Source: Pilosibacter fragilis (GTDB taxonomy: Bacteria; Bacillota; Clostridia; Lachnospirales; Lachnospiraceae). Taken from it: a stretch of DNA of 64,000 nucleotides. The stretch is taken from assembly GCF_032490495.1 (NCBI RefSeq), contig NZ_JAVYJB010000016.1:8308-72307 (forward strand), given 5' to 3'. Below are positions 24,675 through 32,991 of the stretch, in pieces. A program made the position numbers and the translations under genes. Numbering within the stretch: the first letter of the stretch is position 1; each line of letters begins with the position of its first letter. The notes under the pieces were generated by a model. The model saw only the letters and a list, made by a program, of their open reading frames with translations. It had not been told where the DNA came from and did no database searches.

Positions 24675-25382
24675 TCACTCCTGCGCTTTTTCCTTCCGTT
24701 CCCGGAAAAGCATTGAATCATAGTCATACTGACGCTGCTCAAAGTTTGCGAAACGGTTTGCGGACTTCTTCTGAGCGGTCTGCGGATCCTTGGCGGCCAT
24801 TCCCTGCCTCTGGTCATTATCCTGACGTTCCCAGTTACGCACTAACGCCTTCCAGTCCTCAATCTTGTCATTGCCGATTTTCCAGCCTTTTGCAGCGTAA
24901 TAATTAACAAAACGCTCTGCATCCACATGCGTATATCCCATTTCCCGGCAATATCCATTCACATTCTCCGGGGTGGGTGGCGCGAAGCGCTTTTCTTTAA
25001 CACCCGCAAGGGTGTTTTCTTTTAAATCATTATCATTAACATTATCATTATCAGCTTTTTTTGTTTTCGTTTGCTTTGATTTGCTTTCATCAAAAAGCAT
25101 TTGCTTTTTTTGCTTTTCGGAATTGGAAGCTTTCTTTGGTCTCCCTCCAAGCTTTCCGGCAGCAGATCTGTTTGCAATCGTTTTGCTGTATTTTTCTTCA
25201 TCTTTACGGAACTGAGTGCGGATCTGAGCAAAGGCAACCCGCGCTCCAAGGTCCATCTCTGGAAGTTCCTTATCTGACTGGTAACGCATGATCGCGAGAA
25301 GCAACTGGCTTCTGTTTTCTTCGTCCAGCTCTTCGATCATGTCACCCCAGTTGGTGTACATCAAAAAGCTATTTTTGGTCAC
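24675..25382 (-). CDS. Phage replication-associated protein, DUF6291 type
   Basis: A 235-residue protein from GTG 25382 with AGGAGGCTGGTC before it. The N-terminal FLMYTNWGDMIEELDEENRSQLLLAIMRYQ is the DUF6291 pattern. The middle is Lys/Asn-rich and low-complexity. The C-terminal region with FVNYYAAKGWKIGNDKIEDWKALVRNWE is the common end of phage replisome organiser-like proteins. Likely recruits replication factors. Confidence 0.65.
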   Translation of the reverse strand: MTKNSFLMYTNWGDMIEELDEENRSQLLLAIMRYQSDKELPEMDLGARVAFAQIRTQFRKDEEKYSKTIANRSAAGKLGGRPKKASNSEKQKKQMLFDESKSKQTKTKKADNDNVNDNDLKENTLAGVKEKRFAPPTPENVNGYCREMGYTHVDAERFVNYYAAKGWKIGNDKIEDWKALVRNWERQDNDQRQGMAAKDPQTAQKKSANRFANFEQRQYDYDSMLFRERKEKAQE

Positions 25383-25409
25383 GACCAGCCTCCTGTTCTC
25401 GATAATTTT

Positions 25410-25436
25410 CCCGGCGTCAACGGCCAGAACGCCGGG
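25410..25436. other. Intercistronic hairpin
   Basis: CCCGGCGT-11 bases-ACGCCGGG in the 100-base gap between 25382 and 25485. No T-run follows on either strand, so it is more likely an mRNA-stability or processing structure than a terminator. Confidence 0.5.
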
Positions 25437-25484
25437 ATCCCTGTGACATGCCTCAGAATGAGGAAATAGCCGCTTTATGAATCT

Positions 25485-26234
25485 TTATCCGATGATCACG
25501 ATCCGGCTTCTAATCTCTTCCGGCATCTCTGCAAGCGCTGCTCTGAAGTACTCTTTGATGCTGTCCACTGCCTCGTTCTTCCAGATACCTCCCTCAGCTT
25601 CCACAATCTTAAAGGCCGGCTTTCCCTGGTCGCTGAGCCGGAACACGAACTGGCTGTGCGGCTGCTTCACTTCCTGGAAGGTACGGAACGGAACCAGATC
25701 CACAGGATTCGGGACGATCACGTCTGCCTTGGAAGCGACTCCCACATTCATGGTTGCCATCTGGGTTCTGCCATCGTCAGAATATGTCGTGTTGTTCTTC
25801 TGCTCTACATTGCCTGCAAACTTCATGATTGCTTCCAGATCCGGTGTTGTCGCAAAGTTCGACTGGACCGCGATCATAAACTCTTCCTGGTCGTACCAGG
25901 CGCCAAAGCGGTACTCAGATGTCTCTGCCTCACATAAGAACAGGCATTCTCTCTTTCTCTCAGAATCAAGGAACGATACCAGGCGTACCGTCTTCGGACC
26001 ATCGATCTGGATCACCATCTTCTTGCCGTCAAACTCCTCAGAACACGCGGCAATATAATCCACCATAGCAGACAGGGACGCCGCCCCGATTGCACTGGCT
26101 CTCTTCGGCGCTCCGTAACGCTCCAGGCGTTTATTCGCATATGTCTCACCGCAGATCTCGAGGACCTGCACTTTCTCTGCGTCGTTTCCGAGATTTACTA
26201 CATACTGTAACGCTTCTTTTAATCCTTCTAACAT
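25485..26234 (-). CDS. Phage protein, DUF2303-like
   Basis: A 249-residue protein with MVDYIAACSEEFDGKKMVIQI, AWYDQEEFMIAVQSNF and VPNPVDLVPFRTFQEVKQPHSQFVF segments. The architecture (N-terminal helical part, central beta domain) resembles DUF2303/YfdQ-type proteins found near phage recombination genes. It is transcribed with the annealase and exonuclease genes. Identification is moderate. Confidence 0.5.
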   Translation of the reverse strand: MLEGLKEALQYVVNLGNDAEKVQVLEICGETYANKRLERYGAPKRASAIGAASLSAMVDYIAACSEEFDGKKMVIQIDGPKTVRLVSFLDSERKRECLFLCEAETSEYRFGAWYDQEEFMIAVQSNFATTPDLEAIMKFAGNVEQKNNTTYSDDGRTQMATMNVGVASKADVIVPNPVDLVPFRTFQEVKQPHSQFVFRLSDQGKPAFKIVEAEGGIWKNEAVDSIKEYFRAALAEMPEEIRSRIVIIG

Positions 26235-26247
26235 TTCACCTCTCCTC

Positions 26248-26655
26248 TCATGCTCTTAAGTCGATCGGACCTTTCCGTTCCTCTTCCAGGATTTCACCGG
26301 TCTCTGGATCAAAAGGCTTGTCCGTTTCTGCGTTCCGCTCCACCGCGGTATATACTGCCACCTGGGAACAGTTGTTATTGTGTTCTGACATCTCAATCCT
26401 GCCGGACCGGGCATCCTGTGCAATAAGGAACAATGATTTTCCTTTGCGGAATCCCGCAAGCTTTGTCTTGATATCAAATTCTACGTTGATGCCGCCTGCA
26501 TCGTTCGGCTTAAACTTCAGGTTGATCGTCATTCCCCTGGATGCCTCCGAATCCATGTTAGGATCCATGATGTTCCGCCCGATCTGGGCCAGCGCATGTC
26601 TAAACCGTTCCGCCAGCTCACCTCCGGCGATGGAATCAAATGTGATCTTTGCCAT
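26248..26655 (-). CDS. Conserved phage protein of the 'replication terminator' type
   Basis: A 135-residue protein (MAKITFDSIAGGELAERFRHALAQIGRNI..., then DMKTINLKF-like and FDIKTKLAGFRKG strands). Such proteins are often labelled replication terminator protein in Clostridia phages, a name I regard as weakly founded. It lies between the DUF2303-like and annealase genes and probably takes part in DNA metabolism. Confidence 0.5.
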   Translation of the reverse strand: MAKITFDSIAGGELAERFRHALAQIGRNIMDPNMDSEASRGMTINLKFKPNDAGGINVEFDIKTKLAGFRKGKSLFLIAQDARSGRIEMSEHNNNCSQVAVYTAVERNAETDKPFDPETGEILEEERKGPIDLRA

Positions 26656-26689
26656 TTATGTACTCACCTCCCCTCTCTGGCTGAACTTA

Positions 26690-27460
26690 TCAGTTCCCAA
26701 AGAACGCCGATGCCATGTCCATCTGCGCGTTTTCTGCCTGCTGCGCTGGTTTCTGTACCGGCGGCGGAGTTACCGGCTGTTCCTGGGCCGGGATTGCGGC
26801 CTGCGGTTCTGCTGCTACAGATACGTCCGGCGAGGTAAGGAACGCAGTCTCTTCCGTTCCAGCCTCTTCCTCGCTGTAAAGTCCGGAGAAGTTTTCCGGG
26901 AATGCTTCACGCAGCGCCTGCACCAGTGCAACCTTCCGAATCATTGTTGCCGGCTTCTTGGACCACTGGCTGTTTAACGTGCCATCCTTCTTTCTGGCTG
27001 CGTACTCTTCGAAAGACACCTCGCTGCGGTACGAATGGGAACGGTCCTTCCGGTATACTTCCGCATAGCCGCCCACAAGCGTTTCCTCCGGAAGTTTTAA
27101 GGTTCCCTTCCGGTAGATCAGCTCCTCACCGGATAAGACGATCACTCCCGCTTCGAAGCCGTCAAAACCAGGAGTTTTCTCTGCGCGTTTCATGAACGCT
27201 TCCTTGCCGACTACCATGGTCGCCGGTTCATTGCCGTACTTAATACAGTACGCTTCCTTTAACCACGGGTTCAGTCCGGCGTACTTGCAGAGATTGATAA
27301 ACATCACGATCTCCTGGATGGACACGCGTTCCTTATCTCCACTTACAAGATAATCACGGACTGTCTGCGGGGTCAGAACGACCTTTTCCCCCGCGACCAT
27401 AAATTCTGCTTTATTCTCCATGCTCTGCGGCTTTGCCGCTAAGTTGTTTCCTACTGCCAT
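26690..27460 (-). CDS. bet: Single-strand annealing recombinase, Bet/RecT family
   Basis: A 256-residue protein. QEIVMFINLCKYAGLNPWLKEAYCIKYG, PATMVVGKEAFMKRAE, GEELIYRKGTLK and GGYAEVYRKD, then KPATMIRKVALVQALREAFPE are Bet hallmarks. It anneals complementary single strands made by the YqaJ exonuclease. The Pro/Ala/Gln-rich C-terminus (about residues 205-256) is a linker ending MDMASAFFGN, similar to tips that bind host single-strand binding protein. Full length. Confidence 0.85.
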   Translation of the reverse strand: MAVGNNLAAKPQSMENKAEFMVAGEKVVLTPQTVRDYLVSGDKERVSIQEIVMFINLCKYAGLNPWLKEAYCIKYGNEPATMVVGKEAFMKRAEKTPGFDGFEAGVIVLSGEELIYRKGTLKLPEETLVGGYAEVYRKDRSHSYRSEVSFEEYAARKKDGTLNSQWSKKPATMIRKVALVQALREAFPENFSGLYSEEEAGTEETAFLTSPDVSVAAEPQAAIPAQEQPVTPPPVQKPAQQAENAQMDMASAFFGN

Positions 27461-27474
27461 CGTTCATTTCCTCC

Positions 27475-28386
27475 TTATTGTCTCGGTACCGGCTCGAACC
27501 GGATCCCGGAATCATTTAAGAACTTCTTTAATTTCTCCATCTGAGATTTTGTCACATATACGCGGAAATCCAGGGCGCATACCGGTTCTTCTTCCGGAAC
27601 TGTCTTCTGTTCCACCGCTATTTTCGGAGCTTCCTGCGGGGCCGGCTTCTGCTCCGGCGCTGCTTCTTCCTTCTTCCCGGCCTGGATCAGCTTCTCTGTC
27701 TCTGCTTTCTCCTTTGCCTCCCGCTCTGCCTTCTGTCTGGCGCGCTCCGCTTCATACTCCTGTCTTTTGCGTTCTGCCGCCTCCAACCTGTTCTTTACCG
27801 CCAGGGCCGCGCCGATGTCATAAGTCTTTAAGAACTCTGCTTTCATGTCGACCACATATGGGCTGTCCGTATCGTTGAGGAGCGCAATGCCCTCAGACAC
27901 CCTCTGGATCATTGCTGAGATCTCTTCCTTGATCGACTTCATTGATGTCGATACATTCAGATATGACGGCTTGATCACACGCTCAAACGGAAGATACTTC
28001 TCCAGGTCAAAGATGTTCGCATCATAGAACTCGCGGATCTTCGCTTCCTTCATCTTGCGCTGGCGGCTTTCGTAATCTTTTACCTGACCATCGATGTTGC
28101 TGATCGCCTTATCGATCAGAACCGTCAGAGACTTGATCTCTGAGCTGAATATCTCATAAGGTTCCAGCATCTGTTTCCGGACCGATGACCGTTTCTCCTC
28201 CAGGGCATCCTTAAGCTTATTAAGCTTTGCCCGGTCATCCTTGGCATTCTTGATTGAATCATCATTGTAGACAGATGCCGCATATTCCGCAGTCCGGGTC
28301 TCGATCTCTGCCTTCAGATCCTCATAGTTCCAGTCAATTTTTTTGATGAACCCATCTTCCACCGGGTTGTAAATCTTTAATTCCAC
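27475..28386 (-). CDS. DUF1351 phage protein
   Basis: A 303-residue protein. NYEDLKAEIETRTAEYAASVYNDD, KNAKDDRAKLNKLKDALEEKR and EIKSLTVLIDKAI match DUF1351, a family that accompanies YqaJ/RecT recombination modules. Residues about 215-250 are a Lys/Glu/Ala-rich coiled coil. Role unknown; co-occurrence suggests DNA recombination. Confidence 0.75.
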   Translation of the reverse strand: MELKIYNPVEDGFIKKIDWNYEDLKAEIETRTAEYAASVYNDDSIKNAKDDRAKLNKLKDALEEKRSSVRKQMLEPYEIFSSEIKSLTVLIDKAISNIDGQVKDYESRQRKMKEAKIREFYDANIFDLEKYLPFERVIKPSYLNVSTSMKSIKEEISAMIQRVSEGIALLNDTDSPYVVDMKAEFLKTYDIGAALAVKNRLEAAERKRQEYEAERARQKAEREAKEKAETEKLIQAGKKEEAAPEQKPAPQEAPKIAVEQKTVPEEEPVCALDFRVYVTKSQMEKLKKFLNDSGIRFEPVPRQ

Positions 28387-28398
28387 TCTATATCCTCC

Positions 28399-29052
28399 TT
28401 ATATTGCTGGAAGGATCAGATCCGGACGCCGGCCTGTGACCACGCAGTCCCAGAACCTCTGCTCTGCATCAAGTAACTCCCGGATATCCGCCTCTACTTC
28501 CTTCCGTTCGATAAAATAATGCCGGACTTCGATATGCAGCTCTCCGCCCCACTCGCTCTTGAGTTGTGCTTTCAGAACTGCGAAATCATATTCCGTCACT
28601 GCCAGATAGTGAAGCACCTGGCAGTAATAGTTGTCCGGGATCCTGCCCTCCCAGTTTCTCCTCTGGGAGCTTTGTAAAATGTTCGTTGTCTTGATCTCCA
28701 GGATTCCATGCCGCCCCTGCCTGTCCATCAGTTCCCCGTCAAGAGATGCATGCATCCACGGGAAGTTCGGATTCAGGAACATATTGTTCTCGTCATAAAG
28801 AACCTGGTATTCCGGGAAGTCCAGGGCAAATAGTCCACGGAGATACTTCTCCGCCTCAGTGCCGTACCGGACATATTCCTTATCAGAAATATCTGCCGGA
28901 AGCACCAGACCCATCTTCTCTTCCCAGAGCTGCACGTTATCCTTGTGTGGGCTCCTCCCAACACATGCTGCGGCATCCGATCCGCCGATGTGGTTCTTTC
29001 TTGCGTCAAGCCAGGCGGCCCGGTCTGGAAGAATGCACTTTTCGGCAGACAT
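28399..29052 (-). CDS. YqaJ-family exonuclease
   Basis: A 217-residue protein with the YqaJ/lambda exonuclease motifs: IGGSDAAACVG, GTEAEKYLRG, ASLDGEL then GILEIKTTN and YYCQVLHYLAVT. The D...E-x-K triad and Q are present. It degrades one strand of duplex DNA and works with Bet. Its ATG overlaps the upstream stop by one base (TGATG). Confidence 0.88.
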   Translation of the reverse strand: MSAEKCILPDRAAWLDARKNHIGGSDAAACVGRSPHKDNVQLWEEKMGLVLPADISDKEYVRYGTEAEKYLRGLFALDFPEYQVLYDENNMFLNPNFPWMHASLDGELMDRQGRHGILEIKTTNILQSSQRRNWEGRIPDNYYCQVLHYLAVTEYDFAVLKAQLKSEWGGELHIEVRHYFIERKEVEADIRELLDAEQRFWDCVVTGRRPDLILPAI

Positions 29053-29396
29053 CAGGCCTCCTTTTCCCCCTTCAGCTCTTTCATTATTTCATCTGTAATC
29101 GCACACGCACTCTCCTTAATTGCCTGGTTGACCGCATTATCTATACGCTTGGCAAGCTCTGCCATTGCCGCAGCATAGCCAAGCTTGGTTTTGTACACCG
29201 CTCCAAAGGTACTGACAATCCATTTCGCGACATTATTCGGGAGATCCTGCACGCATGTATTTCCTGTTCCGATTGCGCACGCTTTATAAGTTGTGCTGTC
29301 CTCAGTTTTCTCTTCTTTAGTAAGCATAAGTCCCATAAAGAACTCGCCTGTAATTTCATCCTTGTTTTTGTCGTCCTCAATCATTACTTTTACCAT
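29052..29396 (-). CDS. Hypothetical phage protein
   Basis: A 114-residue acidic/helical protein (MVKVMIEDDKNKDEITGEFFMGLMLTKEEK..., DLPNNVAKWIVSTFGAVYKTKLGYAAAMAELA). No family recognised. It is translationally coupled to the exonuclease gene. Likely an accessory of the recombination module. Confidence 0.6.
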   Translation of the reverse strand: MVKVMIEDDKNKDEITGEFFMGLMLTKEEKTEDSTTYKACAIGTGNTCVQDLPNNVAKWIVSTFGAVYKTKLGYAAAMAELAKRIDNAVNQAIKESACAITDEIMKELKGEKEA

Positions 29397-29449
29397 CTTG
29401 ATTTTCTCCTCTTTCTCCTCTAAAATAGAGGTGTAAACTTTTTACATGT

Positions 29450-29488
29450 GATCCCCTCGGAGTTGCCGCTCCGCTATGGGGATCTTTT
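29450..29488 (+). terminator. Terminator-like hairpin facing right
   Basis: GATCCCC...GCCGCTCCGCTATGGGGATC followed by TTTTTAAATT on the plus strand. No plus-strand gene lies upstream, and the minus-strand mRNA sees an A-run before and no T-run after. It may end antisense transcripts or act as a leader structure. Confidence 0.4.
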
Positions 29489-29760
29489 TAAATTAAAATC
29501 CCGAATCTTACAACCATACAGCCGAGGACATACACCATTCCCAGACTTGCCAGGCCGCCGATCACGCTGCCAGCCTTTTCCATCACATCAAACAGTGTTG
29601 ACTGCCTCTCGATCCGGATATGGATCTCCTTGAGGACCGCGCCTTCCTTGTGCATTTCGGACATATGTACTCCCCGTGGATCACTGCAAACCGGGATATA
29701 TTCCAGATCCGGTTGCATCGCTGACAGAGTGCCTGTCGTCCTTTTATTGATCTCATGCAT
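29488..29760 (-). CDS. Small phage protein with C-terminal membrane segment
   Basis: Ninety residues from the ATG at 29760, which follows AAAAGGAGGTGAAATAG. The C-terminal ASLGMVYVLGCMVVRFGILI is a membrane helix. The N-terminus is polar. A holin-like or membrane-anchor role is possible but not supported by a family match. Confidence 0.6.
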   Translation of the reverse strand: MHEINKRTTGTLSAMQPDLEYIPVCSDPRGVHMSEMHKEGAVLKEIHIRIERQSTLFDVMEKAGSVIGGLASLGMVYVLGCMVVRFGILI

Positions 29761-29775
29761 CTATTTCACCTCCTT

Positions 29776-30105
29776 TTACAGCAGGATAAATTCCTTGATT
29801 TCTTTTGATGTAAGCTCCCGGCCCAGGAGCACGGACGCTGCCTGGAGCGGGGTGAATTTCAGTACAGTTGCGATTTTCTGCATCTCATCCAGGGAATAAG
29901 TCTCTGGCCGGTGGTACTTATTCTGGATCGTTTTCTTCGTTACCCCGACCTTAACAGCCAGAGCGGCATCATCGATTGCCAGCCGCTCCTTATTCCCCGC
30001 AATACATGCGCGAACGATCCGGTTCCGCTCTTCCTGCATACTTGGTTTTAATTTTGGCATACTCTCCCCCCTTTCTCGTTCGTATTCTTGCTTCCACATC
30101 TCCAT
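29776..30105 (-). CDS. Phage helix-turn-helix protein
   Basis: Up to 109 residues; the ATG at 30105 has AAAGGAG at 9 bases, and a second start at 30060 (MPKLKPSMQEERNRIV) also has a GGGGGAG site. The segment LAVKVGVTKKTIQNKYHRPETYSLDEMQKIATVLKF is a Xre-type DNA-binding domain. Probably an excision- or early-gene regulator. Confidence 0.65.
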   Translation of the reverse strand: MEMWKQEYERERGESMPKLKPSMQEERNRIVRACIAGNKERLAIDDAALAVKVGVTKKTIQNKYHRPETYSLDEMQKIATVLKFTPLQAASVLLGRELTSKEIKEFILL

Positions 30106-30166
30106 TGCGTTATACTCCTTTTACAGGCTCCTGCCAGAGTCAAGTATAGAAAGAAGGTACAATGGT

Positions 30167-30418
30167 ATGAAATCTAAGATAATAAGGATCCCTGTTTCTC
30201 GATCTGAACGTGAACATAACATCCATGGCACCGGATATGTTCCTTGTAATGTCAGCGATCGTTGGTTACAATTTTCTGACACCTACGATAAGGAACTCAA
30301 CTTGGTATTTGCAGATGTTATGACACTGGATCATAACGAAAAACCGAAAAAGATATGTACCTTATGCCTCGACATCAACGAGTTAAAAGCCGAACTGGCA
30401 AAAATCAAACCTGAGTAA
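30167..30418 (+). CDS. Small phage protein on the opposite strand
   Basis: Eighty-three residues (MKSKIIRIPVSRSEREHNIHG..., DINELKAELAKIKPE), start preceded by AGAAGG. It is the only plus-strand gene in a long minus-strand early operon and its end converges with the next gene by 14 bases. The codon pattern looks real. No family recognised. Confidence 0.5.
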   Translation: MKSKIIRIPVSRSEREHNIHGTGYVPCNVSDRWLQFSDTYDKELNLVFADVMTLDHNEKPKKICTLCLDINELKAELAKIKPE

Positions 30419-30626
30419 CATATTCTTTCAGGATCTCCTGGTAGTACCCCTGCACGGTGGCAATATGCTTTTCCTTCAGGTTAAGCATATTCCCGCGCAG
30501 GTTTATATTTTTTAGAGAAACTGTCTTCAACCTCTGGATGATTTCTGTCTGTTCCTCTTCCGGAACTTTCCGCTCGGTTAAGTCTCTTCTTATTTTTCCT
30601 AACATCTGGAACCAGATGGTTGTCAT
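30405..30626 (-). CDS. Small phage protein
   Basis: Seventy-three residues from the ATG at 30626 (MTTIWFQMLGKIRRDLTERKVPEEEQ), following GGAGGTGAGACCG. A helical, basic protein. It lies just after the antirepressor. Its function is not recognised. Confidence 0.55.
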   Translation of the reverse strand: MTTIWFQMLGKIRRDLTERKVPEEEQTEIIQRLKTVSLKNINLRGNMLNLKEKHIATVQGYYQEILKEYVTQV

Positions 30627-30657
30627 CGGTCTCACCTCCCCCTGCTCCAACAGCATT

Positions 30658-31443
30658 CTAATTCTCCATCAACGGCAGAATGTCGTTCTGTTTTAACAAG
30701 TCATACAAAAACAAACGTCCCTTTTGTGTCCAGTAGGCATGTTCCTTTGCATGCTGAACTCCATTGAAATCTGCGTAATTATGTGTTTTAAATTTCAAAT
30801 ATCCATTTCCCTGATACTTTGCATACAACACCCAGGTGTCACCCTGTTTAAACTGAACCTTCAATTCATGGAGAATTGCATTGAATCTCTTTGCTGACAT
30901 TCCATAATCTTTTGCAATTACAGTCGTAGCAATTAGGTCTTTACACTGAAGAATCAGATCATAATAAGAAGCTTTCGGCTGTAATTCCTCGATTACCTTC
31001 TGCTGCTCCTCAATCTGACCGCCAAGGAATTGACAATGTTCCTTCAGGTTGTTAATCGTCTGATCCGCCATGCGCAACGCTCTAGCAAACACCTGCTCCG
31101 GGGTATTCCAGGCTTTTTCCAAGTTAATAAAATACTGGCGCAATTCTTTTCCTTTTTCAGTTCTCTGCAGCATACAGATCTGTTTTGCCATATCAATAGA
31201 CAAATCGTAATCCTCGACTTCCCTTTGAACTTCCCGGCTTCCTTCGATTTGAACCCGTACTTTTTTGTGCGGGGTTGAAAAATCATCCCCTGGAACAAAT
31301 CCGTAACCGGAATATCTTTCGAACCATTTGCTAAAACGTTCTGTTCCTTTGGCTCCATCTTCCTGTGATAATAAATCATATAAGTCTCTTGCCGACACAG
31401 TCGGCTCTCCAGTTCCATATGTAACTTTGATTAAATCAGTCAT
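30658..31443 (-). CDS. Phage antirepressor (AntA/AntB N-terminus, KilAC C-terminus)
   Basis: A 261-residue protein from the ATG at 31443, preceded by GGGGTGAG. The N-terminal TVSARDLYDLL, then FSKWFERYSGYGFVPGDDFST, and DYDLSIDMAKQICMLQRTEKGKELRQYF match AntA. The C-terminal IATTVIAKDYGMSAKRFNAILHELKVQ and NGYLKFKTHN match KilAC. Such proteins relieve repressor control during induction. Lies next to a Rha-type gene. Confidence 0.85.
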   Translation of the reverse strand: MTDLIKVTYGTGEPTVSARDLYDLLSQEDGAKGTERFSKWFERYSGYGFVPGDDFSTPHKKVRVQIEGSREVQREVEDYDLSIDMAKQICMLQRTEKGKELRQYFINLEKAWNTPEQVFARALRMADQTINNLKEHCQFLGGQIEEQQKVIEELQPKASYYDLILQCKDLIATTVIAKDYGMSAKRFNAILHELKVQFKQGDTWVLYAKYQGNGYLKFKTHNYADFNGVQHAKEHAYWTQKGRLFLYDLLKQNDILPLMEN

Positions 31444-31475
31444 GTTACTCACCCCTTCCACGTTTTATATGAGAT

Positions 31476-32000
31476 TTACTCTCTTTTTTCATTTTCTATT
31501 GCAAACAACGACAACTGCTCATACTCTGGAATTTTTACAAAATCTGTTGGAAGACGGATTCCGTGCTGCTCACAGATAAGAGAGGCCATCTCAGCTGATT
31601 TGTATGGAGCGCTACCCTGTTTATCCATTCTGCTTGCCAACGCCTGGATCAGCTTTGCTACTTCACCAGGATGCTCCGTAAGTAAACGCTGTGGTGTCCC
31701 TTCCATTTCATGGAAACGGTTAATATATCGAGCCGTAAATTCCGTTCCTTTCTGACCAGTCATCTTGTGAGCGATAAATTCGCACCCCTTTTTTGTGACC
31801 AGGAAGCACGGAAGCGTTTTATTCTGATCCGTAATATATGTAGATTCCTTGAAAAAATCGGTAAACGCAATTTTGCTTTCACCTAACTGCTGTACATACT
31901 TACGAATGTCACGCAATAAATCCGTATGTCTCTTTCCACACCACCCTGCGGCTTCCATTGATGTGATGGTGATTCTGGTTAATTCATTCACGTTATTCAC
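31476..32000 (-). CDS. Rha family phage regulatory protein
   Basis: A 174-residue protein. The N-terminal segment TITSMEAAGWCGKRHTDLLRDIRKYVQQLG, then FKESTYITDQNKTLPCFLVTKKGCEFIAHKMTGQKG is the Rha signature. The C-terminal 80 residues are specific to this type. Rha proteins interfere with lysogeny or host factors during infection. Shares the minus-strand early transcript with the antirepressor. Confidence 0.8.
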   Translation of the reverse strand: MNNVNELTRITITSMEAAGWCGKRHTDLLRDIRKYVQQLGESKIAFTDFFKESTYITDQNKTLPCFLVTKKGCEFIAHKMTGQKGTEFTARYINRFHEMEGTPQRLLTEHPGEVAKLIQALASRMDKQGSAPYKSAEMASLICEQHGIRLPTDFVKIPEYEQLSLFAIENEKRE

Positions 32001-32008
32001 CTTTTTTG

Positions 32009-32024
32009 GTTTCTTTTAGGAAAC
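32009..32024. promoter_or_regulatory. Repressor operator-like site a
   Basis: GTTTC-TTTTAG-GAAAC, a perfect 5-bp inverted repeat with 6-bp spacer. It lies between the Cro-like and Rha-like genes. Three related sites are in the 32244-32416 control region. Confidence 0.6.
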
Positions 32025-32243
32025 TTTTTCCGCAAAAAAAATATTCATTATATCTGAATCCTGCAAGTCCAACACATTAACGATTGCCATTATCTCTTTT
32101 CTATCAAACTCGCTATCACCATACATTTTTCGATAAAAGGCTGTTCTACTTATATGTATTCCCTGCATCTTCAGCTTGTAAATCACATCTTTAATACTCA
32201 TGCCTTCCGATGTGATTTTTGATTTTAAAAGTAATCCATTCAA
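32016..32243 (-). CDS. Cro-like small DNA-binding protein
   Basis: Seventy-five residues (MNGLLLKSKITSEGMSIKDVIYKLKMQGIHISRTAFYRKM...). A compact helix-turn-helix (SIKDVIYKLKMQGIHISRTAFYRK) is followed by DRKEIMAIVNVLDL. It is divergently transcribed from the repressor gene across a shared operator region, the classical Cro place. Its stop lies inside operator site a. Confidence 0.7.
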   Translation of the reverse strand: MNGLLLKSKITSEGMSIKDVIYKLKMQGIHISRTAFYRKMYGDSEFDRKEIMAIVNVLDLQDSDIMNIFFAEKVS

Positions 32244-32256
32244 AACATCACCTCCA

Positions 32257-32386
32257 AAAGTTTCTTTTAGGATACTATTTTTATACCACCTTTCCTTCTT
32301 ATCGTCAAGCCTTTTTGTTTATTAAAAGAAACTTTTTTTGTTTTTTAGCTTTAAATGTTGCAAAAAGGAAACTCTCGTATTATAAT
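32257..32386. promoter_or_regulatory. Lysogeny switch: two divergent promoters and three operators
   Basis: Minus promoter: TTGACG (32308-32303), 17 bp, TATAAA (32285-32280), reading the Cro-like gene. Plus promoter: TTGCAA (32358-32363), 17 bp, TATAAT (32381-32386), reading the repressor gene. Sites of the form GTTTC-N6-GAAAC occur at 32260-32275 (GTTTC/GATAC, at the minus start point), 32317-32332 (GTTTA/GAAAC) and 32357-32372 (GTTGC/GAAAC, over the plus -35). The layout fits mutual repression and repressor autocontrol. Confidence 0.75.
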
Positions 32387-32416
32387 ATACTTAATCAATG
32401 AAAGCGAGGTCGCCAT

Positions 32417-32986
32417 ATGGATAACAGACTATACGAACGGCGCAAAGAACTCGGTCTTACTTTAGAAGATGTAGGGAAAATTGTTGGTGTAACCAAAAGC
32501 ACTGTAAAAAAATGGGAAAGTGGCTACATTGAAAATATGAGACGTGACAAAATTGCACTTCTTGCTAAAGCCTTAAATGTTTCTCCTCTTTATATCATGG
32601 GAATTGATGCTGGCCCTGACCAAGTAAATGATGAAGACTATATTAATTTTCAACTAGAATCGAATACAGTTGAGCCTGAACCGGATTATTATCTTAATAA
32701 CGAAACGCGAAAAGTTGCACAAGAAGTATATGAAAACCCAGAACTACGCGCTTTCTTCCACGAACCTGGAAAAAAATTATTGGTTAATTATGTACAACTT
32801 TCTGATGTAAATAAGAAAAAAGTAATTAGCTACTCTGAAAATCTCTTAAAAATTCAGCAAATGGAAGAAGAGCAACTGCATTTAATACCTGATGCCGCCC
32901 ATGATCGTACAGACGTAGAAACGACCGATGATATGAAACAAAATGATGATGCCATTATGGAGAATAATTCCTTCTGGAAAAAATAG
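32417..32986 (+). CDS. Prophage repressor, Xre family
   Basis: A 189-residue protein. Residues 1-60 are a Xre helix-turn-helix (YERRKELGLTLEDVGKIVGV, TKSTVKKWESGYIENMRRD, KIALLAKALNVSPLYIMG). The C-terminal part lacks a clear LexA/CI peptidase and is acidic. A separate metalloprotease-like protein follows, so cleavage in trans by ImmA/IrrE may replace self-cleavage. The upstream promoter is overlapped by an operator. Confidence 0.85.
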   Translation: MDNRLYERRKELGLTLEDVGKIVGVTKSTVKKWESGYIENMRRDKIALLAKALNVSPLYIMGIDAGPDQVNDEDYINFQLESNTVEPEPDYYLNNETRKVAQEVYENPELRAFFHEPGKKLLVNYVQLSDVNKKKVISYSENLLKIQQMEEEQLHLIPDAAHDRTDVETTDDMKQNDDAIMENNSFWKK

Positions 32987-32991
32987 GGGGA

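Noticed and set aside
24950..25130. AT-rich low-complexity tract as a phage replication origin
   Set aside because: It encodes the Lys/Asn-rich middle of the DUF6291-type protein; iterons or an unwinding element could not be separated from codon bias by eye.
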